The notes under the pieces: generated by a model | Seen by the model: the letters and a program-made list of their open reading frames with translations, nothing else | Told to the model about the DNA's origin: nothing | The model's database searches: none | Source of the DNA: Ensifer adhaerens | GTDB taxonomy: Bacteria > Pseudomonadota > Alphaproteobacteria > Rhizobiales > Rhizobiaceae | DNA length: 64,000 nt | Assembly (NCBI RefSeq): GCF_001270265.1 | Contig: NZ_LGAP01000019.1 | Location: 62,001 to 126,000, forward strand | Direction: 5' to 3' | Position numbers and translations under genes: made by a program | In this document: positions 7,997-16,697 of the stretch, piece after piece | How positions within the stretch are numbered: position 1 is the first letter of the stretch | How the letters are laid out: each line of letters opens with the position of its first letter

Positions 7997-9271
7997 ATGT
8001 TCTACCAGCTCTACGAACTGAACCATGCCATGATGGCGCCGTGGCGAACGGCGGCGGATGCCATGCGGCTTGCTTTCAGCAATCCGATGAACCCGATCTC
8101 GCACACCTATTTCGGCCGCGCGACAGCCGCTGGCCTCGAGGTTTTCGAACGATCGACGCGCCGCTACGGCAAGCCGGAATTCGGCCTGCCTGAAACCCTG
8201 ATCGACGGCCAGCCCGTTGGCGTTCATGAGCGCATCGTCTGGCGCGAGCCGTTCTGCAATCTGCTCCATTTCGAGCGGGCTCTTCCCAAGGGCAGGGCGG
8301 CCGACCCGAAGGTGCTGATCGTTGCGCCGATGTCGGGTCACTATGCCACGTTGCTGCGCGGAACCGTCGAGGCCCTGCTTCCGCACTCCGATATCTACAT
8401 CACCGACTGGATCGATGCGCGCATGGTTCCCTTGAGCGAGGGGACCTTCGATCTCGACGATTACATCGACTACGTCATCCAGATGCTGCATTTCCTCGGA
8501 CCCGACACCCATGTCATCGGCGTCTGTCAGCCGGCCGTTCCGGTGCTTGCGGCTGCAGCCCTGATGGAAGCAGCAGACGATCCGCTGTCGCCTGCGTCTA
8601 TGACGCTGATGGGCGGGCCGATCGATACGCGCATCAATCCGACAGCCGTCAATCAGCTGGCTGAAGAGCGCCCGATCGAATGGTTCCGCGACAATGTCGT
8701 CATGCCGGTGCCGTGGCCGCAGCCGGGCTTCATGCGCATGGTCTATCCGGGTTTCCTTCAGCTCTCGGGTTTCATGTCGATGAACCTCGACCGGCACCTG
8801 ATCGCCCATAAGGAATTCTTCGCTCATCTCGTGAAGAACGACGGCGACGCTGCCGAGAAGCATCGCGATTTCTACGATGAATACCTTGCAGTGATGGATC
8901 TGACGGCAGAGTTCTATCTGCAGACCGTTCAGGTCGTCTTCATGCAGCATGCCTTGCCCAAGGGTGAGATGATGCATCGCGGTCGCCGCGTCGATACCAC
9001 GGCCATCAAGAAGGTCGCGTTGCTGACGGTCGAGGGTGAGAACGACGACATTTCGGGCCTCGGTCAGACGAAGGCGGCGCAGACGATCTGCACCAACATC
9101 CCCGAGCATATGCGGATGCACTACATGCAGCCGGATGTCGGACACTATGGTGTGTTCAACGGCTCGCGCTTCCGCCGCGAAATCGCGCCGCGTATCGTCG
9201 CCTTCCAGCGCGAGCATGCCCGCCACGCAAAGCCGGTGACGCAGGTGATCAAGGGCGGAAAAACCGCCTGA
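7997..9271 (+). CDS. phaZ: Intracellular polyhydroxybutyrate depolymerase
   Basis: A 424-residue alpha/beta-hydrolase of the intracellular PHB depolymerase family. The start at 7997 (MFYQLYELNH) is chosen because AAGGGG precedes it at the right spacing and the family starts this way. The nucleophile elbow reads HVIGVCQPAVP, with Cys177 where lipases carry Ser; a Cys nucleophile is characteristic of i-PhaZ enzymes. No signal peptide is present, so it acts on native granules in the cytoplasm and mobilises stored carbon. It stands alone with its own promoter. Confidence 0.9.
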   Translation: MFYQLYELNHAMMAPWRTAADAMRLAFSNPMNPISHTYFGRATAAGLEVFERSTRRYGKPEFGLPETLIDGQPVGVHERIVWREPFCNLLHFERALPKGRAADPKVLIVAPMSGHYATLLRGTVEALLPHSDIYITDWIDARMVPLSEGTFDLDDYIDYVIQMLHFLGPDTHVIGVCQPAVPVLAAAALMEAADDPLSPASMTLMGGPIDTRINPTAVNQLAEERPIEWFRDNVVMPVPWPQPGFMRMVYPGFLQLSGFMSMNLDRHLIAHKEFFAHLVKNDGDAAEKHRDFYDEYLAVMDLTAEFYLQTVQVVFMQHALPKGEMMHRGRRVDTTAIKKVALLTVEGENDDISGLGQTKAAQTICTNIPEHMRMHYMQPDVGHYGVFNGSRFRREIAPRIVAFQREHARHAKPVTQVIKGGKTA

Positions 9272-9419
9272 TCCCAGCAAAAAGCGGGCTTTTGCCGGCG
9301 CAGAGTCAAGGGTTTGTCCGATTCCGGGCAAGGGCGTCTTGTAGTCGAAAGCGCGCCTTCCCACATCGTTTTCACCGGGCCGCGATGGGCGGCCCGGGTG
9401 ATTGCGAGGAATCCTGAAG

Positions 9420-9848
9420 ATGAACCAATCTGCATTGATCCGTCCGGATTGGACGCCCGCGACCATTGCATTGATGGTGCTCGGTTTCGTGGTCTTCTGG
9501 CCGCTCGGCCTGGCCATGCTCGCCTACATTCTCTTCGGCGAGAAACTGAAAACGTTCAAGAAAGACGCCAACAGCTCGGTCGATAGCATGTGCTCCGCCT
9601 TCAAGCGCGGCAATCGCGCCAACTGGACGCAGCATCATCGCACCGGCAACGTCGCCTTCGATGACTGGCGCGAAGCCGAGCTTGCCCGTCTCGACGAAGA
9701 GCGCCGCAAGCTCGATGAAATGCGCGAGGAATTCGATTCCTACGTGCGCGAGCTTCGCCGCGCCAAGGACCAGGAAGAGTTCGACCGCTTCATGCGTGAA
9801 CGCCGCAACGGCGGTTCCGGACCGGTTGCCCCGTTCGAGGCAAACTGA
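9420..9848 (+). CDS. DUF2852 membrane protein
   Basis: A 142-residue protein with one or two hydrophobic segments near the N-terminus (about residues 14-37, containing FVVFWPLGLAMLAYILFG), followed by a highly charged, probably coiled-coil region rich in Glu, Arg and Asp (residues ~80-125). ATG 9420 has GCGAGGA nine bases upstream. It matches the DUF2852 family, common in Rhizobiales and without an assigned function. It lies downstream of phaZ on the same strand, separated by 148 bases. Confidence 0.75.
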   Translation: MNQSALIRPDWTPATIALMVLGFVVFWPLGLAMLAYILFGEKLKTFKKDANSSVDSMCSAFKRGNRANWTQHHRTGNVAFDDWREAELARLDEERRKLDEMREEFDSYVRELRRAKDQEEFDRFMRERRNGGSGPVAPFEAN

Positions 9849-9859
9849 GTGACGAAATG

Positions 9860-9893
9860 GACATCCGGTGTTTCACATGAAACACCGGATGTC
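9860..9893. other. parS-like site inside a 34-base inverted repeat
   Basis: The core TGTTTCACATGAAACA (9869-9884) matches the chromosomal parS consensus TGTTTCACGTGAAACA at 15 of 16 positions. It is embedded in a larger inverted repeat whose 16-base arms (9860-9875 and 9878-9893) pair perfectly around a two-base centre. There is no T tract after it, so a simple terminator is less likely. ParB binding is an inference supported by the probable closeness to the origin. Confidence 0.5.
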
Positions 9894-9988
9894 GCGATCG
9901 GCCGTGCGGGGGCAGGTGTCTCTTGAGATGCGGAAACGCCGTAGCACATCGATCACGAGTATCGGCAACTCCCTGGACCGCGGCGCGC

Positions 9989-10008
9989 TTTAGGGAATTA
10001 TGCATTAG
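9989..10008 (+). repeat. Fragment of the structured intergenic repeat
   Basis: Twenty bases around TTTAGGGAATTATGCA match the right-hand end of the two full repeat copies at 33348-33455 and 58924-59028. It lies 33 bases before the metallopeptidase gene. Only this end is recognisable, so it is a remnant or a partial insertion. Confidence 0.5.
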
Positions 10009-10041
10009 CCGAAAAGGCCGCGAATCGGATAGAAAGCCGTC

Positions 10042-10797
10042 ATGTTCCCTTCTTTCACGCGGCGGCGCATTCCCCCGGCTCCTGTCGACACGACCCGAGA
10101 AATCGAGGTCGCGGGCAAGATGCTTCCACTGACCATCCGGCAGAATTCGCGCGCCACACGGATGACGCTGCGCATCGAGCCCGGCGGCCGGGCACTGAAG
10201 CTGACGATCCCGCAAGGGTTGGCCGATCGGGAGGTAACTGCCTTCCTCAACCGCCATCAGGGCTGGTTGATGACCAAGCTGGCGCGGTTCTCCGGCGAAA
10301 GCCAGCTGGAAGAGGGCGGCTCGATCCTGATCCGCGGCGTCGCGCATCGGATCGAGAGAACCGGAAAAATCAGAGGTTTGACCGAGACAGTCATCGTCGG
10401 CGACGACGCGATATTGCGTGTCAGCGGCGGCGAAGAACATCTGCGCCGGCGTATCGTCGATTTTCTCAAGAAGGAAGCGCGGCACGACCTCGACCGCCTC
10501 GTCGCGGTCTATGCCGGCCGGATCGGCCGGCGTCCAAAGTCGCTTAGCCTGAAGGACACGCGCAGCCGCTGGGGCTCCTGTTCGGCCGATGGCGCCCTGA
10601 GTTTCTCATGGCGCATCGTCATGGCGCCGCCAAAGGTCATTGCCTATCTCGCTGCGCACGAAGTCGCGCATCTCCAGGAAATGAACCACGGGCCGGATTT
10701 CTGGGCGCTCTGCGAGAAGCTTTGTCCTGATACCAATGATGCCAAGCGTTGGCTGAGGCGCAACGGCACGATGCTGCACGCCATCGATTTCGATTGA
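10042..10797 (+). CDS. YgjP-like (DUF45) zinc metallopeptidase
   Basis: A 251-residue protein of the YgjP/SprT-like group. The zinc motif HEVAH occupies residues 206-210, followed by a further His in MNHGPDFW, with the family-typical RSRWGSCS motif shortly before. It has no signal peptide, so it is cytoplasmic. It ends 15 bases before the convergent small membrane-protein gene. Family members are often annotated as M48-like hydrolases; no substrate is known to me. Confidence 0.85.
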   Translation: MFPSFTRRRIPPAPVDTTREIEVAGKMLPLTIRQNSRATRMTLRIEPGGRALKLTIPQGLADREVTAFLNRHQGWLMTKLARFSGESQLEEGGSILIRGVAHRIERTGKIRGLTETVIVGDDAILRVSGGEEHLRRRIVDFLKKEARHDLDRLVAVYAGRIGRRPKSLSLKDTRSRWGSCSADGALSFSWRIVMAPPKVIAYLAAHEVAHLQEMNHGPDFWALCEKLCPDTNDAKRWLRRNGTMLHAIDFD

Positions 10798-10812
10798 ATT
10801 GTCCGTTTGAGA

Positions 10813-10953
10813 TCAGCCGCGGTTGCGGCCGGCCAGTGCCGCCTGAATCTTCTCGTCGGTCTTGTACTGGCTGAGCGCATAGACCGACCAGATCGCCGCC
10901 GGCACCCAGCCGATCAAGGTGATCTGCAGAATGAGGGCAAGCAGCAGACGCAT
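10813..10953 (-). CDS. Pmp3/YqaE-like small membrane protein (46 aa)
   Basis: A 46-residue protein made of two hydrophobic helices (MRLLLALILQITLIGWVPAA and a following IWSVYALSQY) and a charged tail KTDEKIQAALAGRNRG. The motif LIGWVPAAIWSVYAL resembles the second half of the YqaE/Pmp3 proteolipid family. ATG 10953 has GGAGA upstream; longer in-frame starts would add a non-conserved leader. It is convergent with the metallopeptidase gene and divergent from trpF. Family members are stress-linked membrane modulators; function here is inferred. Confidence 0.7.
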   Translation of the reverse strand: MRLLLALILQITLIGWVPAAIWSVYALSQYKTDEKIQAALAGRNRG

Positions 10954-11084
10954 TCGTCTCTCCGTTGTGATAGAATACATATGGTAAGCGCACGCGGGCA
11001 CCGCAATGTCGCACCCTCGGGACGACGGTGCGCAGGGTGGTTTTTGGCTCGACTCCAGCGACATTTCATGCAAGGTCGCTTCTC

Positions 11085-11759
11085 ATGAAAACCGAAGTGA
11101 AGATATGCGGGCTGAAGACCGCGGAAGCGGTGGATCGGGCTGTGGCGCTGGGCGCATCGCACACGGGCTTCATCTTTTTCCCGAAGAGTCCGCGCAATCT
11201 GGAACCCGATGATGCCGGCCGTCTGGCCGACCGGATACGCGGCCAGGCAAAGATCGTCGCCGTGACCGTCAATGCCGACAACGACGATCTCGACGAGATC
11301 GTCGCCGCGCTCAATCCCGACATTCTGCAGCTGCATGGCAGCGAGACGCCCGACAGGGTACTCAACGTCAAGGCGGTCTATGGCCTTCCTGTGATGAAGG
11401 CGCTGTCGATCCGCGATGCCGGCGATCTGGAAAAGGTCGAGCCCTATGTCGGGATTGCCGACCGGTTTCTGTTTGATGCCAAGCCCCCGGCGGGATCGGA
11501 ATTGCCCGGCGGCAACGGCGTCTCCTTCGACTGGAAGCTGCTCGATGCGCTTGACGGCAGCGTCGATTACATGCTTTCCGGTGGTTTGAACGTGAACAAC
11601 ATCGGTGAGGCCCTGGCGCAGACGCGCGCCCGCGCCATCGATATTTCCTCCGGCGTCGAGAGCGCGCCGGGCGTCAAGGATCTCAAGCTCATGGAATCGT
11701 TTTTCGATGCTGTTCGCCAGGCGGAGGCGGTTACGGCACGGTCAGGGAGCAACACGTGA
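11085..11759 (+). CDS. trpF: Phosphoribosylanthranilate isomerase
   Basis: A 224-residue TIM-barrel enzyme that converts phosphoribosylanthranilate to its carboxyphenylamino-deoxyribulose phosphate form in tryptophan synthesis. The start [12 protein letters not shown] contains the catalytic Cys of the ICGL motif; the general-acid Asp region and the phosphate-binding LSGGLN are also present. An earlier in-frame start at 11028 would add 19 non-conserved residues. Its stop overlaps the trpB start (GTGA), so the two are translationally coupled. Confidence 0.95.
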   Translation: MKTEVKICGLKTAEAVDRAVALGASHTGFIFFPKSPRNLEPDDAGRLADRIRGQAKIVAVTVNADNDDLDEIVAALNPDILQLHGSETPDRVLNVKAVYGLPVMKALSIRDAGDLEKVEPYVGIADRFLFDAKPPAGSELPGGNGVSFDWKLLDALDGSVDYMLSGGLNVNNIGEALAQTRARAIDISSGVESAPGVKDLKLMESFFDAVRQAEAVTARSGSNT

Positions 11760-12976
11760 ACGAGGCGCCAAAACTGAACTCCTACCGGGCAGGCCCTGAC
11801 GAAGACGGCCGTTTCGGCATTTTCGGTGGCCGCTTCGTTGCCGAAACCCTGATGCCTTTGATCCTCGACCTGCAGGATGAGTGGGACAAGGCAAAGAACG
11901 ATCCGGCCTTCAAGGCGGAACTCGACAATCTCGGCGCGCATTATATCGGCCGCCCGAGCCCGCTCTATTTCGCCGAGCGGCTGACTGAAGAACTTGGCGG
12001 CGCCAAGATCTATTTCAAGCGCGAGGAGCTGAACCACACCGGTTCGCACAAGATCAACAATTGCATCGGCCAGATCCTGCTTGCCAAGCGCATGGGCAAG
12101 ACGCGCATCATCGCCGAAACCGGTGCCGGCCAGCACGGCGTGGCCTCGGCCACCGTTGCCGCGCGCTTCGGCCTGCCTTGCGTCGTCTACATGGGCGCGA
12201 CCGACGTCGAGCGCCAGGCGCCGAACGTCTTCCGCATGAAGCTTCTCGGCGCCGAGGTGAAGCCGGTGACCGCCGGCAACGGCACGCTCAAGGACGCGAT
12301 GAATGAAGCGCTGCGCGACTGGGTCACCAATGTCGACAACACCTACTACCTGATCGGCACAGCCGCCGGTCCGCATCCCTATCCAGAAATGGTCCGCGAT
12401 TTTCAGGCCGTCATCGGCCAGGAGGCGAAGGAGCAGATGCTTGCAGCCGAAGGCCGGCTTCCCGATCTCGTCGTTGCTGCCGTCGGCGGCGGTTCCAATG
12501 CGATCGGCATCTTCCATTCGTTCCTTGACGACGAAGGCGTGAAGATCGTCGGCGTCGAGGCTGGCGGCAAGGGGCTCGAAGGCGACGAGCATTGCGCGTC
12601 GATCACCGCCGGCTCGCCGGGCGTGCTCCACGGTAACCGCACCTATCTGCTGCAGGACGGCGACGGGCAGATCAAGGAAGGCCACTCGATTTCGGCCGGC
12701 CTCGACTATCCCGGCATCGGCCCGGAACACTCCTGGCTCAACGATGTCGGCCGTGTCGAATATGTGCCGATCATGGACCACGAGGCGCTGGAGGCATTCC
12801 AGATGCTGACCCGTCTTGAAGGCATCATCCCGGCACTCGAGCCCTCGCACGCCTTGGCCGAGGTCATCAAGCGCGCACCGAAGATGGGCAAGGACGAGAT
12901 CATCCTGATGAATCTCTCCGGTCGCGGCGACAAGGACATCTTCACCGTCGGCAAGATTCTGGGTATGGGGCTATAA
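11756..12976 (+). CDS. trpB: Tryptophan synthase beta chain
   Basis: A 406-residue PLP enzyme joining indole and serine to form tryptophan. The PLP-binding lysine is Lys99 in HTGSHKINN; the phosphate-binding GGGSNAIG loop is present. It starts with GTG overlapping the trpF stop by four bases and is followed five bases later by trpA, the partner of the alpha2-beta2 complex. Length and motifs are normal. Confidence 0.97.
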   Translation: MNEAPKLNSYRAGPDEDGRFGIFGGRFVAETLMPLILDLQDEWDKAKNDPAFKAELDNLGAHYIGRPSPLYFAERLTEELGGAKIYFKREELNHTGSHKINNCIGQILLAKRMGKTRIIAETGAGQHGVASATVAARFGLPCVVYMGATDVERQAPNVFRMKLLGAEVKPVTAGNGTLKDAMNEALRDWVTNVDNTYYLIGTAAGPHPYPEMVRDFQAVIGQEAKEQMLAAEGRLPDLVVAAVGGGSNAIGIFHSFLDDEGVKIVGVEAGGKGLEGDEHCASITAGSPGVLHGNRTYLLQDGDGQIKEGHSISAGLDYPGIGPEHSWLNDVGRVEYVPIMDHEALEAFQMLTRLEGIIPALEPSHALAEVIKRAPKMGKDEIILMNLSGRGDKDIFTVGKILGMGL

Positions 12977-12981
12977 CGATC

Positions 12982-13821
12982 ATGACCGCACGCATGGACA
13001 GAAAGTTCGCCGATGTGGCGTCGGAAGGACGCCCGGTCCTTGTCACCTATTTCATGGGTGGCGACCCCGATTTCGAAACGTCCCTTTCCATCATGAAGGC
13101 GCTGCCGAAGGCCGGTGCCGACGTCATCGAACTCGGCATGCCGTTTTCGGACCCGATGGCCGACGGACCGGCGATCCAGCTTGCCGGCCAGCGTTCGCTG
13201 AAGGGCGGCCAGACGCTGGCAAAGACGCTCGAGATCGCCCGCCGTTTTCGCGAGGAAGACCAGCGCACCCCGATCGTGCTGATGGGCTATTACAATCCGA
13301 TCTACATCTATGGCGTCGATCGCTTCCTGACGGATGCACTGGACGCGGGCATCGACGGGTTGATCGTTGTCGATCTGCCGCCCGAGATGGACGATGAGCT
13401 CTGCATCCCCGCGCTTGAGAAGGGCATCAGCTTCATTCGCCTGGCGACGCCGACGACGGATGACCGTCGTCTGCCGAAGGTTCTCGAAAATACCTCGGGC
13501 TTCGTGTATTACGTCTCGATGAACGGCATCACGGGCTCGGCGCTGCCGGATCCGTCGTTGATTGCCGGCGCCGTTCAGCGCATCAAGACCCATACGAAAC
13601 TGCCGGTCTGCGTCGGTTTCGGCGTCAAGACGGCGGAACATGCAAGAGCCATCGGTGCATCCGCCGATGGCGTCGTCGTCGGTACGGCGATCGTCAATCA
13701 GATCGCGTCGAGCCTGACCGAAGAGGGCAAGGCAACGGACGCGACGGTACCGGGTGTCGAAGCGCTGGTAAGGGGCCTTTCGGCTGGCGTGCGGTCCGCA
13801 CGGCTCGCAGCAGCCGAATAA
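12982..13821 (+). CDS. trpA: Tryptophan synthase alpha chain
   Basis: A 279-residue TIM-barrel protein that cleaves indole-3-glycerol phosphate to indole and glyceraldehyde-3-phosphate. The catalytic acids are Glu50 and Asp61 in [17 protein letters not shown]. It ends 50 bases before accD, and trpFBA-accD-folC appear to form one transcription unit, a common order in alphaproteobacteria. Confidence 0.97.
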   Translation: MTARMDRKFADVASEGRPVLVTYFMGGDPDFETSLSIMKALPKAGADVIELGMPFSDPMADGPAIQLAGQRSLKGGQTLAKTLEIARRFREEDQRTPIVLMGYYNPIYIYGVDRFLTDALDAGIDGLIVVDLPPEMDDELCIPALEKGISFIRLATPTTDDRRLPKVLENTSGFVYYVSMNGITGSALPDPSLIAGAVQRIKTHTKLPVCVGFGVKTAEHARAIGASADGVVVGTAIVNQIASSLTEEGKATDATVPGVEALVRGLSAGVRSARLAAAE

Positions 13822-13871
13822 TTGCCTATATTAGCGCGCACAACCCGAAGAAAATCTTCAGGAGTCTATAA

Positions 13872-14789
13872 GTGAACTGGATCACAAACTACGTTCGGCC
13901 GAAAATCAATTCGATGCTGGGCCGCAGGGAAGTTCCGGAAAATCTCTGGATCAAGTGCCCCGAAACCGGCGAGATGGTGTACCACCGCGATCTCGAGGAA
14001 AACAAATGGGTCATCCCGCAGTCCGGCTTCCATATGAAGATGCCGGCCAAGGCGCGGCTGAAGGATCTGTTCGACGGTGGTATCTACGAGGCCCTGCCGC
14101 AGCCCAAGGTGGCGCAGGACCCGTTGAAGTTCCGCGATTCCAAGAAATATGCCGACCGGCTTCGTGACAGCCGCGTCAAGACCGAGCTGGAAGACACGAT
14201 CGTGGCCGGTGTCGGTCGCGTCCAGGGCGTCAAGCTCGTTGGCGTCGTGCATGAGTTCAACTTCATCGGCGGTTCGCTCGGCATGGCCGCAGGCGAGGCG
14301 ATCGTGAAGGCCTTCGAGAAGGCGATTGCGGAGAAGTGCCCGCTCGTCATCTTCCCGGCCTCCGGTGGCGCCCGCATGCAGGAAGGCATCCTGTCGCTGA
14401 TGCAGCTGCCGCGCACGACTGTTGCGGTCAACATGCTCAAGGAAGCCGGCCTTCCCTATATCGTCGTGCTGACGAACCCGACCACCGGTGGTGTGACCGC
14501 CTCCTACGCCATGCTCGGCGACATTCATCTGGCCGAACCCGGCGCCGAAATCGGCTTTGCCGGCAAGCGCGTCATCGAACAGACCTTGCGCGAAAAGCTG
14601 CCGGAAGGCTTCCAGACGTCGGAATACCTTCTGGAACACGGCATGGTCGACATGGTCGTCAAGCGCCATGACATTCCCTCGACGCTGGCCCGTGTGCTGA
14701 AGATCCTGATGAAGAAGCCGGCCGATGCGGTCAAGCTCAACGGCGGCGGTGCGGAACCGGCGGCTCTGCCGGTTGCGGCAAGCGCATAG
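13872..14789 (+). CDS. accD: Acetyl-CoA carboxylase carboxyltransferase beta subunit
   Basis: A 305-residue subunit that, with AccA, transfers the carboxyl group from carboxybiotin to acetyl-CoA for fatty acid synthesis. It starts with GTG after AGGAGT. The crotonase-fold motifs [11 protein letters not shown] and [16 protein letters not shown] are intact. The N-terminal zinc ribbon, four cysteines in E. coli AccD, is degenerate: only Cys29 (KCPETGEM) remains and the second pair is replaced by IPQSG. Zinc binding here is therefore doubtful. It is followed closely by folC. Confidence 0.95.
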   Translation: MNWITNYVRPKINSMLGRREVPENLWIKCPETGEMVYHRDLEENKWVIPQSGFHMKMPAKARLKDLFDGGIYEALPQPKVAQDPLKFRDSKKYADRLRDSRVKTELEDTIVAGVGRVQGVKLVGVVHEFNFIGGSLGMAAGEAIVKAFEKAIAEKCPLVIFPASGGARMQEGILSLMQLPRTTVAVNMLKEAGLPYIVVLTNPTTGGVTASYAMLGDIHLAEPGAEIGFAGKRVIEQTLREKLPEGFQTSEYLLEHGMVDMVVKRHDIPSTLARVLKILMKKPADAVKLNGGGAEPAALPVAASA

Positions 14790-14816
14790 CATACGATTCT
14801 ATCGGGGCAGGGCGAG

Positions 14817-16160
14817 ATGACAGCGGTGGAAGCCAGCGAAGCAGGCTACGAGATCGAAAAACTCCTTGCCTTGCATCCGAAAGGCTTCGACCTGTCGTTG
14901 GACAGGATAACCCGGCTTTTGGCGGCGCTCGGCAATCCGCAGGACCGCCTGCCGCCGATCATCCACGTGGCCGGTACCAACGGCAAGGGCTCGGTCACCG
15001 CCTTCTCGCGAGCGGTGCTTGAAGCGGCGGGCTTGAGCGTCCACGTCCACACCTCTCCCCATCTGGTCAACTGGCACGAGCGCTATCGGCTCGGCGTCAA
15101 GGGTGGCAAGGGCAGGCTCGTCAGCGATCCGGTGCTTGCCGACGCGGTTCGACGCGTCGCGGAAGCCAATGGCGGCGAAAAAATCACCGTCTTTGAAATC
15201 CTGACAGCCGTCACCTTCGTTCTCTTTGCCGAACACCCGGCAGATGTCGCAATCATCGAGGTCGGTCTCGGCGGCCGCTTCGACGCGACCAACATCATAG
15301 CCCGGCCGGCCGTCTCGGTGATCATGCCGATCTCGCTCGACCACCAGGCCTATCTCGGCGACCGGGTCGAGTTGATCGCGGCGGAAAAGGCGGGGATCAT
15401 GAAGCGCGGATGCCCCGTCGTCATCGGCCAGCAGGAAGAAGAGGGTGTCCGCGACGTCCTGACCTCGACTGCCGAGCGTCTCGGCTGTCCGACGTCCGTC
15501 TACGGTCAGGACTTCATGGCGCATGAGGAATTCGGCCGCCTTGTCTACCAGGACGAGCAGGGTCTGTCTGACCTTCCGCTCCCGAAGCTGCCCGGTCGGC
15601 ACCAGTATGCCAATGCTGCCGCCGCCATTCGCGCCGTCAGGGCGGCCGGTTTCGATGTGCCGGATGCGGCCATCGAGCGCGGCGTTGCCGGGGTCGAGTG
15701 GCCCGGGCGCCTGCAGCGTCTTGGCAGCGGCAAACTTGCCCATTACGGCCCGCAGGATGCGGAGATCTGGGTCGATGGCGGGCACAATCCCGGCGCCGGC
15801 CAGGTGATTGCCGAAGCGATGGCGAACTTCGAAGAGCGGGAATCCCGCGCGCTGTTCCTGATCATCGGCATGATCAACACCAAGGATCCGCTCGGTTACT
15901 TCCGTGCTTTCCTCGATCTTGCCGAACAGGTCTTCACGGTTCCGATCCGTGGCTCCGATGCCGGGCTCGATCCCGTGGCCCTGGCGCAGGATGCGGCCTC
16001 GGTCGGCTTCGAGGCGTCCGCCGCGTCATCGGTAGCCGAGGCGTTGACGGTCATTGCCAACCTTGTCGATGAAGACCCGGTGCCACCACGCATCCTGATC
16101 GGCGGCTCTCTCTATCTCGTCGGCGACGTGCTTGCCGACAATGGCACGCCACCGAAGTGA
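14817..16160 (+). CDS. folC: Dihydrofolate synthase / folylpolyglutamate synthase
   Basis: A 447-residue Mur-ligase-like enzyme that adds glutamate to dihydropteroate and folates. The P-loop GTNGKGS and the family motifs HTSPHLVNWHERYRL and VGLGGRFDATN are clear. It lies 27 bases after accD with a GGGCAGGGCGAG ribosome binding region, and is the last gene of the trp-accD-folC run. It converges on trxA across a terminator hairpin. Confidence 0.95.
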   Translation: MTAVEASEAGYEIEKLLALHPKGFDLSLDRITRLLAALGNPQDRLPPIIHVAGTNGKGSVTAFSRAVLEAAGLSVHVHTSPHLVNWHERYRLGVKGGKGRLVSDPVLADAVRRVAEANGGEKITVFEILTAVTFVLFAEHPADVAIIEVGLGGRFDATNIIARPAVSVIMPISLDHQAYLGDRVELIAAEKAGIMKRGCPVVIGQQEEEGVRDVLTSTAERLGCPTSVYGQDFMAHEEFGRLVYQDEQGLSDLPLPKLPGRHQYANAAAAIRAVRAAGFDVPDAAIERGVAGVEWPGRLQRLGSGKLAHYGPQDAEIWVDGGHNPGAGQVIAEAMANFEERESRALFLIIGMINTKDPLGYFRAFLDLAEQVFTVPIRGSDAGLDPVALAQDAASVGFEASAASSVAEALTVIANLVDEDPVPPRILIGGSLYLVGDVLADNGTPPK

Positions 16161-16242
16161 TCGGGCGCTCGCGCCAAGGATCGCAGTGATCTTTGTCGGG
16201 CGACATTCGCGCTGAACCTCCCGCAGTATTCAAAGCAAGAAA

Positions 16243-16264
16243 AAAGCCCGGCAAGCCGGGCTTT
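16243..16264 (-). terminator. Rho-independent terminator of trxA
   Basis: Ten-base arms (16243-16252 and 16255-16264) form a GC-rich hairpin with a two-base loop. The minus-strand transcript continues into a run of U, matching the A run at 16240-16245. It separates trxA from convergent folC and may stop both. Confidence 0.8.
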
Positions 16265-16287
16265 GAAGTCGCTTTGATTTGGTGGCC

Positions 16288-16611
16288 TTAAGCGGACGCA
16301 GTCGAAATCCAGGACGTCAGAGCCGTCTTCGGAGCAGCGCCAACCTTGATGTCGGCAACTTCACCAGCCTTGAACATCGCAAGCGTCGGGATCGAGCGCA
16401 CGCCGTATTGGGCGGCCAGCTCCGGGTTCTCGTCGATGTTCAGCTTCACAACCTTGACCTTGCCGGCGAGCTCGTTGGAGATTTCCTCAAGGCTCGGCGC
16501 GATCATCTTGCACGGGCCGCACCATTCAGCCCAGAAATCGACAACCACCGGCTCGGCGGCGTTCAGCACTTCCTGCTGAAAATTGGATGTATCGACTTTT
16601 ACAGTAGCCAT
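16288..16611 (-). CDS. trxA: Thioredoxin 1
   Basis: A 107-residue cytoplasmic disulfide reductase. The redox centre WCGPC occupies residues 30-34 and the cis-proline loop reads SIPTLAMF. It lies 86 bases after addA on the same strand and ends at a clear terminator. It may also have its own promoter in that gap. Confidence 0.97.
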   Translation of the reverse strand: MATVKVDTSNFQQEVLNAAEPVVVDFWAEWCGPCKMIAPSLEEISNELAGKVKVVKLNIDENPELAAQYGVRSIPTLAMFKAGEVADIKVGAAPKTALTSWISTASA

Positions 16612-16697
16612 CGGCTGCTCCTTGCGTTCGAAATGTCGGTGTCCAGATGTTGTGTCTCATGTGAGGCCGTCCCACTGGATTTTCAATATCGGGTATC

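Noticed and set aside
9276-9296. Possible small hairpin (AAAAGC/GCTTTT) after phaZ
   Set aside because: Arms of six bases with a two-base loop and no T tract are too weak to call a terminator.
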